From: Clostridiales bacterium
Lineage (GTDB): Bacteria; Bacillota; Clostridia; Oscillospirales; Oscillospiraceae
Direction: 5' to 3'
NCBI GenBank assembly: GCA_019418625.1
Contig: DYBL01000012.1
Coordinates: 1 to 35,876 of the forward strand
Length of the DNA stretch: 35,876 bases
Position 1 is the first letter of the stretch. The number at the start of each line of letters is the position of its first letter. The notes under the pieces were generated by a model. That model had not been told where the DNA came from. It did no database searches and saw only the letters and a list, made by a program, of their open reading frames with translations. Below, piece after piece: positions 30,122 to 35,876 of this stretch. A program made the position numbers and the translations under genes.

Positions 30122-30158
30122 CAAAAAACACCGCGAGCAAAAACTCGCGGTGTTTTTA
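30122..30158. terminator. Terminator downstream of the ferredoxin gene
   Basis: ACACCGCGAG (30128-30137), loop CAAAAA, CTCGCGGTGT (30144-30153), flanked by A-run and T-run. It serves the minus-strand ferredoxin gene and insulates the operon below. Confidence 0.92.
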
Positions 30159-30169
30159 TGTATCCTCGA

Positions 30170-30343
30170 TTATTCCTCGGGGACGATGGCGCCGTTGGGG
30201 CAGGTGTCGCTGCAAGAACCGCAGTCCAGGCAAGCGGCAGCGTCGATGACGTACTGATCATCACCCTGGCTGATGGCACCAGCGGGGCAGGCATCGGCGC
30301 AAGCGCCGCAGCTGACGCAGGCAGAAGTAATCTTGTAAGCCAT
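30170..30343 (-). CDS. 2[4Fe-4S] clostridial-type ferredoxin
   Basis: 57-residue electron carrier. Two cluster-binding motifs of C-x2-C-x2-C-x3-C-P form are seen: CVSCGACADACP and CLDCGSCSDTCP. Two halves share the repeat structure of clostridial ferredoxins, with an acidic overall composition. The protein points to anaerobic metabolism, such as pyruvate:ferredoxin oxidoreductase or hydrogenase partners elsewhere in the genome. Start ATG 30343 follows GGAGGTG; earlier in-frame codons lie in the promoter. Transcribed alone. Confidence 0.97.
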   Translation of the reverse strand: MAYKITSACVSCGACADACPAGAISQGDDQYVIDAAACLDCGSCSDTCPNGAIVPEE

Positions 30344-30373
30344 TGGAAGCACCTCCATTAGAATTGTAGATTT

Positions 30374-30401
30374 ATTGTAGCATACATTTTTGAAAATGCA
30401 A
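30374..30401 (-). promoter_or_regulatory. Promoter of the ferredoxin gene
   Basis: On the minus strand: TTGCAT (30401-30396), a 16-base spacer and TACAAT (30379-30374), about 30 bases before the ATG. Confidence 0.6.
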
Positions 30402-30501
30402 GAGGGAGCTTCCGCCGCCCGTGGGAATTTTATCAAAGCTGAACGTGGGTTTTACCCGGAAGTGCCGGCGGCAGCAGACGTTCACAAATTGTTTTCAAAT
30501 T

Positions 30502-30518
30502 GGTCAAAGAAAGTCAAA
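30502..30518 (+). promoter_or_regulatory. CtsR operator, box 1
   Basis: GGTCAAA-GAA-AGTCAAA matches the CtsR heptad consensus RGTCAAANANRGTCAAA exactly. It lies just upstream of the -35 box. Confidence 0.88.
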
Positions 30519-30527
30519 AATCAACTG

Positions 30528-30555
30528 TTGACATTTTGACGCAAGGTGGTATACT
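30528..30555 (+). promoter_or_regulatory. Sigma-A promoter of ctsR-mcsA-clpC
   Basis: TTGACA (30528-30533), a 16-base spacer and TATACT (30550-30555). It is flanked by the two CtsR boxes. Confidence 0.78.
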
Positions 30556-30570
30556 AACGTCAGAAACAAA

Positions 30571-30587
30571 GATCAAAGATAGTCAAA
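30571..30587 (+). promoter_or_regulatory. CtsR operator, box 2
   Basis: GATCAAA-GAT-AGTCAAA matches the heptad consensus with one change (A for G in the first half). It lies just after the expected start of transcription. Confidence 0.75.
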
Positions 30588-30623
30588 GTCAAAAACGACA
30601 AAATGGAAAGGGATGGTTCCTGC

Positions 30624-31076
30624 GTGGGTATTTCGGATTTGATCGCAAGCTTCCTCCAGGAAGGACTGGATGAGGCGGAAGACGGTGTGCTGGAGGTCCA
30701 GCGCAGTGATCTGGCCCAGCGCTTCAACTGCGTTCCCAGCCAGATCAATTATGTGATGAGCACCCGGTTTTCCCCGGAGCGGGGCTACATCGTGGAAAGC
30801 CGCCGGGGCGGCAATGGATATATCCGCATCACCCGGGTCCGGGTGGACCGGCAGACGCTGATGATGCACGTGATCAACTCCCTGGGAGACAGCGTGGATC
30901 TTCCGTCGGCCCGGGCCATCCTCACCAACCTGGTCACCTCCGGAGCACTGGAGGAGAATCTGGGGCGGACGATCCTGGCCTCTGTGGGCGACAAGGCGCT
31001 TGCCGCCGTGCCGCGACAGACACGGGACCAGGTCCGGGCGGATATTTTGAAGCAGGTGCTGATCCTTCAGGTCTGA
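30624..31076 (+). CDS. ctsR: Heat-shock repressor CtsR
   Basis: 150-residue winged-helix repressor of class III heat-shock genes. From GTG 30624 it starts V-G-ISDLIASFLQEGLDE, aligning with the Bacillus start MGHNISDIIEQ. The DNA-binding wing SRRGGNGYIRITRV keeps the Arg-Gly-Gly region that reads the heptads and that McsB phosphorylates in Bacillus. The C-terminal dimerisation part follows. An ATG at 30603 lacks a ribosome-binding site, while AAAGGGATGG lies before the GTG. It should repress its own operon through the two boxes upstream. Since mcsB is absent, CtsR may be inactivated here by heat itself. Confidence 0.95.
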   Translation: MGISDLIASFLQEGLDEAEDGVLEVQRSDLAQRFNCVPSQINYVMSTRFSPERGYIVESRRGGNGYIRITRVRVDRQTLMMHVINSLGDSVDLPSARAILTNLVTSGALEENLGRTILASVGDKALAAVPRQTRDQVRADILKQVLILQV

Positions 31077-31136
31077 AGCATCGGCATCCAGTGAAATTTG
31101 TTGAAACAACATGGCTTTTTATAGGAGGAATGGATT

Positions 31137-31646
31137 ATGAAATGCGAGAATTGCGGTAAGAATGAAGTTACCTTTGTGTATCAGAGCAACATCAACGGTC
31201 AGGTCACCGAGAAGCATCTTTGCAGCGAGTGCGCCGAAAAGCTGGGCTACACCCAGAAGGTGGCGTCCCACTCTCAGCGGATGATGCAGAACTTCTTCGG
31301 GAACAGCTTTTTCGGCGACAGCTTCTTCGATGATTTCTTCAGCCCCATGCCCAGCCTCTTCGGCCGCATGAACCGGCTGCTGGAAAATCCCTTCGACGAT
31401 TTCTTCGCCGACATGCCTGCCCTGAACCCGGCGGTTTCCAATGAAGAGGCCGCAAAGGAGGAGAAGAAGGACGATCTGGTGGGCAAGGAGGAGCAGGGAC
31501 GCTTCGCCTATATGCGCCAGATGAATGCGCTGAAGCTGGAGATGAAGAAGGCAGTCCACCAGGAGGACTTTGAAAAGGCCGCCGAGCTGCGGGACAAGAT
31601 CCGGGCCCTGGAGGCAGAGCACAAGGAGAAGAAGGAGAGCAAGTGA
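31137..31646 (+). CDS. mcsA: McsA-like protein with one zinc finger and a UVR motif
   Basis: 169 residues. An N-terminal CENC...CSEC zinc finger (Cys3, Cys6, Cys29, Cys32) matches the first finger of Bacillus McsA. Bacillus McsA has a second CxxC pair, which is missing. In its place is a Phe/Asp-rich stretch of about residues 50-100 (FFGNSFFGDSFFDDFF, then NPFDDFFADMP). The C-terminal UVR motif (MKKAVHQEDFEKAAELRDKIRALE) matches ClpC-interacting adaptors. Ribosome-binding site AGGAGGAA before ATG 31137. With no mcsB in the operon, it more likely serves as a ClpC adaptor than a kinase activator. Confidence 0.88.
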   Translation: MKCENCGKNEVTFVYQSNINGQVTEKHLCSECAEKLGYTQKVASHSQRMMQNFFGNSFFGDSFFDDFFSPMPSLFGRMNRLLENPFDDFFADMPALNPAVSNEEAAKEEKKDDLVGKEEQGRFAYMRQMNALKLEMKKAVHQEDFEKAAELRDKIRALEAEHKEKKESK

Positions 31647-31682
31647 TGCCCTCCGCTCCAACAGGAAAGAAGGTAAAGCACT

Positions 31683-34139
31683 ATGAATGAAAATAAATTC
31701 ACGCCCGGCGCCGAGGAGGCGCTGCGGCTTTCCCAGGAGGCGGCCGGTGAACTGGGCCACGGCTATGTTGGCACGGAGCACCTGCTGCTGGGATTGATCC
31801 GGGAAAACGAGGGCATCGCCCATACCGTGCTGACGGAGGCGGGCCTCACCGATGACATGATCGTGGAGATCATCAAGACCAGCGTGGGCGCCGGCCTGCC
31901 CGGCGGCAACCCCGCCCAGGGCCTGACGCCCCGGGCCAAGCGGGTGGTGGAGATCGCCATGGAGGATTCCATCCGCGGCGGCTACAATTACGTTGGCACG
32001 GAGCACCTGCTGGCAGGTATCCTGCGGGAGGGCAACAACATGGCTGTCCGCATCCTGCGCACGGCCGGTGTGGACGCCAAGCCCCTGTATACCGCACTGA
32101 TGCAGAAGCTCTCCAAACAGCCCCGCAGCCGTGGGCCTGAGCCCCAGCGCGCCGGCGGCAAGGAGGACAGCAGCGGCAAGAACAAGACCCTGGCGGAGTT
32201 CACCCGGGATCTGACCGCTGACGCCCGCGCCGGCCGTCTGGACCCGGTCATCGGCCGGGATGAGGAGATCCAGCGGGTCATCCAGATCCTCTCCCGCCGC
32301 TCCAAGAACAACCCCTGCCTCATCGGCGAGCCCGGCGTAGGCAAGACGGCCATCGCCGAGGGTCTGGCCCGGAAGATCGCCATGGGCGACGTGCCGGACG
32401 AGCTGCTGGACAAAAAGCTTTTGAGCCTGGACCTGTCCGGCATGGTGGCCGGCACCAAGTACCGTGGCGAGTTTGAAGAGCGGATCAAGAAGCTCTTGGA
32501 GGAGGTCCGCCGCTCCGGCGATGTGATCCTCTTCATCGATGAGCTGCATACCATCGTGGGCGCCGGCTCCGCCGAGGGCGCCGTGGATGCTGCCAACATC
32601 ATCAAACCCGCTCTGGGCCGGGGTGAGATCCAGGTCATCGGCGCCACCACCCTCAATGAATACCGCAAGTACATTGAAAAGGACGCCGCTCTGGAGCGCC
32701 GGTTCCAGCCGGTGCAGGTGGGCGAGCCCAGCCAGGAGGCCTCTTTGGAGATCCTCAAGGGCCTGCGGGAGAAGTATGAGCAGCACCATAAGCTCCAGAT
32801 CACCGACGAGGCTCTGGAGGCGGCTGTGAGCCTCTCCGCCCGCTATATCAACGACCGGTTCCTGCCCGACAAGGCCATCGACCTGATGGACGAGGCCGCC
32901 AGCCGGGTGCGGATGGAGACAGAGGAGCTCTCCCCCGAGCTCAAGAGCCTGGAGGAGAAGATCAGCGCCCTGGTCAAGGACAAGGAAGCTGCCATTGCCA
33001 ACCAAGACTATGAAAAGGCTGCCCAGCTGCGGGACATCGAAAAGGATTACCGCGAGCAGGTGGAGATCGAGCGGGACAAGCGCCGCAAGAATGCGCAGCA
33101 GCACCGCCCTGTCACTGCCGAGGACATCGCCGCCGTGGTGGCCGGATGGACCGGCATCCCCGTGACCCGTCTCACCGAGGACGAGAGCCAGCGGCTTTTG
33201 CACATGGAGGAGACCCTCCACAAGCGTGTGGTGGGCCAGGACGAGGCCGTGAAGGCCGTGGCCCGTGCCATCCGCCGGGGCCGTGTGGGCCTCAAGGACC
33301 CCAAGCGCCCCATCGGCTCGTTTTTGTTCCTGGGTCCCACGGGCGTGGGCAAGACGGAGCTTTGCAAGTCTCTGGCTGAGGCCATGTTCGGCGACGAGAA
33401 CGCCATGATCCGCATCGACATGTCCGAGTACATGGAGCGGCACACGGTATCCCGCCTCATCGGTTCTCCTCCGGGCTATGTGGGCCACGAGGAGGGCGGC
33501 CAGCTGACCGAGAAGGTCCGCAGAAAGCCCTACTCCGTGGTGCTGTTCGATGAGATCGAAAAGGCCCACGAGGACGTGTGGAACGTGCTGCTCCAGATCC
33601 TGGACGACGGCCGGATCACCGACTCCCAGGGCCGTACCGTGGACTTCAAGAACACGGTCATCGTCATGACCAGCAACATCGGCGCCAAGAGCCTGACCGC
33701 TGCCGCAAGCAAGCTGGGCTTCTCCATGGAGGACAAGGCCCAGGACAATGGTGCCGAGGCTGAGTTCCAGCGGGCACGCGAGACGGTCATGGCGGAGCTG
33801 CGCCAGACCTTCCGGCCGGAGTTCCTCAACCGGATCGACGACATCATCGTGTTCCGCTCCCTGACGGAGGCGGATATCCGCGAGGTGGCCCGCCGGATGC
33901 TGCAGAGCGTGTCCAGCCGTATGGAGGCCATGGGCATCCACCTGGATGCCAGCGACGAGGCCGTGGCGGAGCTTGCCAAGGAGGGCTTCGATCCCAAGTA
34001 CGGTGCCCGTCCCCTGCGCCGGTGCATCCAGAGCAAGGTGGAGGACGCCGTGGCCGAGAAGATGCTCGACGGCACCCTCACTGCCGGCGACACCGCCAAG
34101 CTCACCGTGGAGGACAACAAACTCTGTGTGGGCAAATGA
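31683..34139 (+). CDS. clpC: ATP-dependent Clp protease ATPase subunit ClpC
   Basis: 818-residue AAA+ unfoldase that feeds ClpP. The N-terminal repeat domain starts FTPGAEEALRLSQEAAGELGHGYVGTEHLLLGL. The first ATPase module has GEPGVGKT with Lys221 and VILFIDELHT. A UVR-type middle region reads DKEAAIANQDYEKAAQLRD. The second module has GPTGVGKTE with Lys557 and VVLFDEIEKAH, and KLGF near residue 678 is a likely ClpP-contact loop. Start ATG 31683, with AGGAAAGAAGGT upstream, follows mcsA by 36 bases. The UVR region resembles that of McsA, consistent with adaptor-mediated assembly. Confidence 0.97.
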   Translation: MNENKFTPGAEEALRLSQEAAGELGHGYVGTEHLLLGLIRENEGIAHTVLTEAGLTDDMIVEIIKTSVGAGLPGGNPAQGLTPRAKRVVEIAMEDSIRGGYNYVGTEHLLAGILREGNNMAVRILRTAGVDAKPLYTALMQKLSKQPRSRGPEPQRAGGKEDSSGKNKTLAEFTRDLTADARAGRLDPVIGRDEEIQRVIQILSRRSKNNPCLIGEPGVGKTAIAEGLARKIAMGDVPDELLDKKLLSLDLSGMVAGTKYRGEFEERIKKLLEEVRRSGDVILFIDELHTIVGAGSAEGAVDAANIIKPALGRGEIQVIGATTLNEYRKYIEKDAALERRFQPVQVGEPSQEASLEILKGLREKYEQHHKLQITDEALEAAVSLSARYINDRFLPDKAIDLMDEAASRVRMETEELSPELKSLEEKISALVKDKEAAIANQDYEKAAQLRDIEKDYREQVEIERDKRRKNAQQHRPVTAEDIAAVVAGWTGIPVTRLTEDESQRLLHMEETLHKRVVGQDEAVKAVARAIRRGRVGLKDPKRPIGSFLFLGPTGVGKTELCKSLAEAMFGDENAMIRIDMSEYMERHTVSRLIGSPPGYVGHEEGGQLTEKVRRKPYSVVLFDEIEKAHEDVWNVLLQILDDGRITDSQGRTVDFKNTVIVMTSNIGAKSLTAAASKLGFSMEDKAQDNGAEAEFQRARETVMAELRQTFRPEFLNRIDDIIVFRSLTEADIREVARRMLQSVSSRMEAMGIHLDASDEAVAELAKEGFDPKYGARPLRRCIQSKVEDAVAEKMLDGTLTAGDTAKLTVEDNKLCVGK

Positions 34140-34154
34140 CCCTCGTATTCCAAC

Positions 34155-34193
34155 AAAAAAGATCTGCCGGGATTTCCCGGCAGATCTTTTTTT
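34155..34193. terminator. Bidirectional terminator between clpC and dapH
   Basis: AAAAAAGATCTGCCGGG (34155-34171), loop ATTT, CCCGGCAGATCTTTTTTT (34176-34193). Confidence 0.95.
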
Positions 34194-34195
34194 GC

Positions 34196-34900
34196 TTACA
34201 GTGCCCGCAGGGCCTCTGAGAGGATCGTTTTGCTGCGGGTGGCCGCATCCTTGTATTTGATGATGCGGGCGGGGCAGCCAGCCGCCACGGCGTTCTCCGG
34301 CACGTCAGACGTCACCACAGCCCCGGCCGCCACCACAGCGCCGGAGCCGATGTGCACGCCCTCCAGCACCACGGCGTTGGCGCCGATGAGCACATCGTCG
34401 CCCACCGTCACCGGTACGGCGGAGGCGGGCTCCACCACGCCCGAGAGCACGGCGCCCGCCCCGATGTGGCAGCGCTTTCCCACGGCGGCCCGGGCGCCCA
34501 GCACGGCATTCATGTCCACCATGGTGCCCTCGCCTACCACGGCGCCGATGTTGATGACGGCGCCCATCATGATGACGGCGCCCCGGCCGATCTCCGCCTG
34601 GGCGCGGATGACGGCACCCGGCTCCACCCGGGCGGGCAGGTCCTTCAGGTCCAGCAGCTCCACGGCGGAGCTGCGCCGGTCGCACTCCACGATGCACGCG
34701 GCAATATGGCTGCGGTTGGCCTCCAGAATGGGGCGAAGATCCCGCCAGTCCCCAAAGACGATCTGGCTGCCGCCGCTGCCGAATACGGCGGCCTGGCCGA
34801 AATCCACCGGCCCGGTGGTGTTCACATACACTTTCACCGGCGTGGTTTTTTCCGAGTGGGCAATATAGTCGATGATCTCCTGCGGGCTTTTCTGCGGCAT
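34196..34900 (-). CDS. dapH: 2,3,4,5-tetrahydropyridine-2,6-dicarboxylate N-acetyltransferase (DapH)
   Basis: 234-residue left-handed beta-helix acetyltransferase of the DAP/lysine acetylase pathway. The N-terminal region EIIDYIAHSEKTTPVKVYVN and FGSGGSQIVFGDW are diagnostic for DapH, followed by hexapeptide repeats (GRGAVIMMGAVINIGAVVGEGTMVDMNAVLGARA). The tail GCPARIIKYKDAAT is usual. ATG 34900 lies four bases after the dapB stop (34905 side), so both are in one operon with dapB first. TTGGAGCG serves as ribosome-binding site. It works with MurE (DNPR) on DAP supply to the wall. Confidence 0.95.
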   Translation of the reverse strand: MPQKSPQEIIDYIAHSEKTTPVKVYVNTTGPVDFGQAAVFGSGGSQIVFGDWRDLRPILEANRSHIAACIVECDRRSSAVELLDLKDLPARVEPGAVIRAQAEIGRGAVIMMGAVINIGAVVGEGTMVDMNAVLGARAAVGKRCHIGAGAVLSGVVEPASAVPVTVGDDVLIGANAVVLEGVHIGSGAVVAAGAVVTSDVPENAVAAGCPARIIKYKDAATRSKTILSEALRAL

Positions 34901-34904
34901 GACT

Positions 34905-35621
34905 TCACGCTCCAAACAAAATGTCCTCCAGGGTATAGAATCCGGGCGGCTTTCCCACCAGTGCCGCGGCACAGCGCAGGGCGCCCTGGGCAAAGATCTC
35001 CCGGCTGTCAGCGCGGTGGGTGAAGATCAGCTCCTCGCCGGAGCCGAGAAAATAGACGCTGTGGCAGCCCGCTGCTGTGCCGCCCCGCAGGGCGTGGAGG
35101 CCAACTTCGCCCTCCTGCCGGGGAGCGGCTCCGTGGCGGCCGTATACCGGCCGGAGATGCCCGGAGGGGTCTACGGACTGCAAAAGAAGCAGGGCCGTGC
35201 CGCTGGGGGCGTCCGCCTTGCGGCGGTGATGCCGCTCCGTGATCTCCACGTCGTAGTCCGGCCCCAGCGCGGCGGCCGCCATGGCTGCCGCCCGGCGCAG
35301 TACGGCGATGCCCAGGGAATAGTTGGCGCTCCAAAGGACCGGCACATGCGCGCCCAGTGCCCGCAGCTGCGCCAGATCCCGGCCGGTGCAGCCGGTGGTG
35401 CCGGAGAGCACCGGTGTGGCAGTGCGGCGGGCATAGGAGCACAGTTCCGGCAGAGCCTCCGGCCGGGAAAAATCCACCAGGATGTCCGCCGCCCGCCCCA
35501 TCCGGCCCAGCGTCTCCACATCGCTCCGGCCCAGCATGGCCTCGATCTCACCGCCCCGGGCCGCGGCGGCTTCCCGAAAGCACTGTCCCATCCGGCCACG
35601 GCCGATCAAAAGATAGCGCAC
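34905..35621 (-). CDS. dapB: 4-hydroxy-tetrahydrodipicolinate reductase (DapB)
   Basis: 238-residue NAD(P)H-dependent reductase of the DAP/lysine pathway. The start YLLIGRGRMGQ is the nucleotide-binding loop. ADILVDFSRPEAL, PVLSGTTG, LWSANYSLGIAVL and the substrate site EITERHHRRKADAPSGTA, with the catalytic His pair and Lys, are clear. The final FYTLEDIL is typical. The start is GTG 35621 with GGAGGTGA upstream. The product feeds DapH, encoded immediately downstream. The gene diverges from the amidohydrolase at 35783. Confidence 0.96.
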   Translation of the reverse strand: MRYLLIGRGRMGQCFREAAAARGGEIEAMLGRSDVETLGRMGRAADILVDFSRPEALPELCSYARRTATPVLSGTTGCTGRDLAQLRALGAHVPVLWSANYSLGIAVLRRAAAMAAAALGPDYDVEITERHHRRKADAPSGTALLLLQSVDPSGHLRPVYGRHGAAPRQEGEVGLHALRGGTAAGCHSVYFLGSGEELIFTHRADSREIFAQGALRCAAALVGKPPGFYTLEDILFGA

Positions 35622-35736
35622 GCCGCCTCACCTCCCTTTCCGGCGCCCGGCGTTTTTTTTCAGTTTGCTCCATGGAGCGTCTGCTTTTCTGCCGAAGAAA
35701 GGGAGGCGGCGAAAAAAATATTTTCTCCGGGAGCAA

Positions 35737-35748
35737 ATATGCTATAAT
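35737..35748 (+). promoter_or_regulatory. Extended -10 promoter of the amidohydrolase gene
   Basis: TATGCTATAAT contains a perfect TATAAT (35743-35748) preceded by TGC, an extended -10. The -35 region is poor (TTTTCT), as is common with extended -10 promoters. Confidence 0.55.
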
Positions 35749-35782
35749 AAACCATCATGAAAAAACACGAGGAGGAACGATC

Positions 35783-35876
35783 ATGGATGTGGTTGCACAC
35801 CGCAGAGCCCTGCATGCCATCCCCGAGCTGGACCGGCAGCTGCCGGAGACCACCGGCTATGTGCGGCGGGTGCTGG
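35783..35876 (+). CDS. M20-family amidohydrolase, N-terminal part (cut by window edge)
   Basis: Only the first 31 residues are visible: MDVVAHRRALHAIPELDRQL and on through PETTGYVRRVL. The R-R-x-L-H-x-I-P-E-L pattern is the start of M20D amidohydrolases such as hippurate hydrolases and N-acetyl-diaminopimelate deacetylase (DapL-type, N-acetyl-DAP). Since dapH and dapB are divergent neighbours, a deacetylase for the acetylase pathway is an attractive guess, but the visible part does not distinguish it. Ribosome-binding site GAGGAGGAA before ATG 35783. Confidence 0.75.
   Translation, partial: MDVVAHRRALHAIPELDRQLPETTGYVRRVL

Noticed and set aside
31119..33941. Long open frame of about 940 codons on the minus strand across mcsA and clpC
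   Set aside because: It mirrors clpC codons in a GC-rich genome, gives His/Gly/Leu/Val-rich sequence with no family match, and has no promoter or ribosome-binding site. clpC on the plus strand is unmistakable.
1..35876. Phage, transposon, toxin-antitoxin, CRISPR, tRNA or rRNA genes
   Set aside because: None of the hallmark proteins, arrays of regular repeats or cloverleaf sequences were seen on either strand; the window is mostly core chromosome.

Overview
The window is GC-rich (roughly 60 percent G+C by eye) and comes from an anaerobic, endospore-forming Firmicute. The best guess is a clostridial lineage of the Oscillospiraceae/Ruminococcaceae type. The reasons are a dcw cell-wall/division cluster of Gram-positive layout, many sporulation and spore genes (spoIVB, spo0A, spmA, spmB, a cwlJ-like gene, gerQ, GerMN lipoprotein), a 2[4Fe-4S] clostridial ferredoxin, a CtsR heat-shock operon, and the meso-diaminopimelate (DAP) acetylase pathway. 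The species cannot be read from the sequence alone. I see no rRNA, tRNA, CRISPR array, insertion sequence or phage gene, and no gene-free stretch longer than about 300 bases.

Layout. (1) 1-12817, plus strand: dcw cluster mraZ(partial)-rsmH-ftsL-spoVD/PBP-murE-mraY-ftsW-murG-murA-divIB-ftsZ. ftsZ has its own strong promoter and ends at a strong terminator. murF, murD, murC and murB are absent from the cluster. (2) 12858-16861: spoIVB and spo0A, normally neighbours in spore formers, are here separated by about 2 kb holding a frameshifted small membrane-protein gene, a decayed copy of the spoIVB 3' end, an unknown four-helix membrane protein and a Nudix hydrolase. (3) 16891-18706, minus strand: a PadR regulator with a DUF2812 membrane protein, under a promoter that contains a striking inverted repeat. 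(4) 18781-21985: a TSCPD small protein, a family 4 glycosyltransferase, the spore-cortex pair cwlJ-gerQ, and a nitroreductase. (5) 22037-26909: a D,D-carboxypeptidase (minus), then comEA-like, response regulator, histidine kinase and GerMN lipoprotein genes overlapping end to end (plus). (6) 26944-30343: spmB/spmA (minus), abrB-like (plus) convergent with rsmI and a tRNA-methyltransferase-like gene (minus), then a ferredoxin (minus). (7) 30502-34193: ctsR-mcsA-clpC under a CtsR-box promoter, without mcsB. (8) 34196-35876: dapH and dapB (minus), divergent from a truncated M20 amidohydrolase.

How the genes fit together. MurE carries the DNPR signature of DAP-adding enzymes. DapB and DapH at the far end supply DAP, and the truncated amidohydrolase may be the matching N-acetyl-DAP deacetylase. 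The dcw products build and divide the wall; the carboxypeptidase trims it. Spo0A starts sporulation, SpoIVB carries the late checkpoint signal, SpmA/SpmB help dehydrate the core, and CwlJ/GerQ belong to spore germination. Nearly every transcription unit ends in a clear rho-independent hairpin, several of them usable from both sides.
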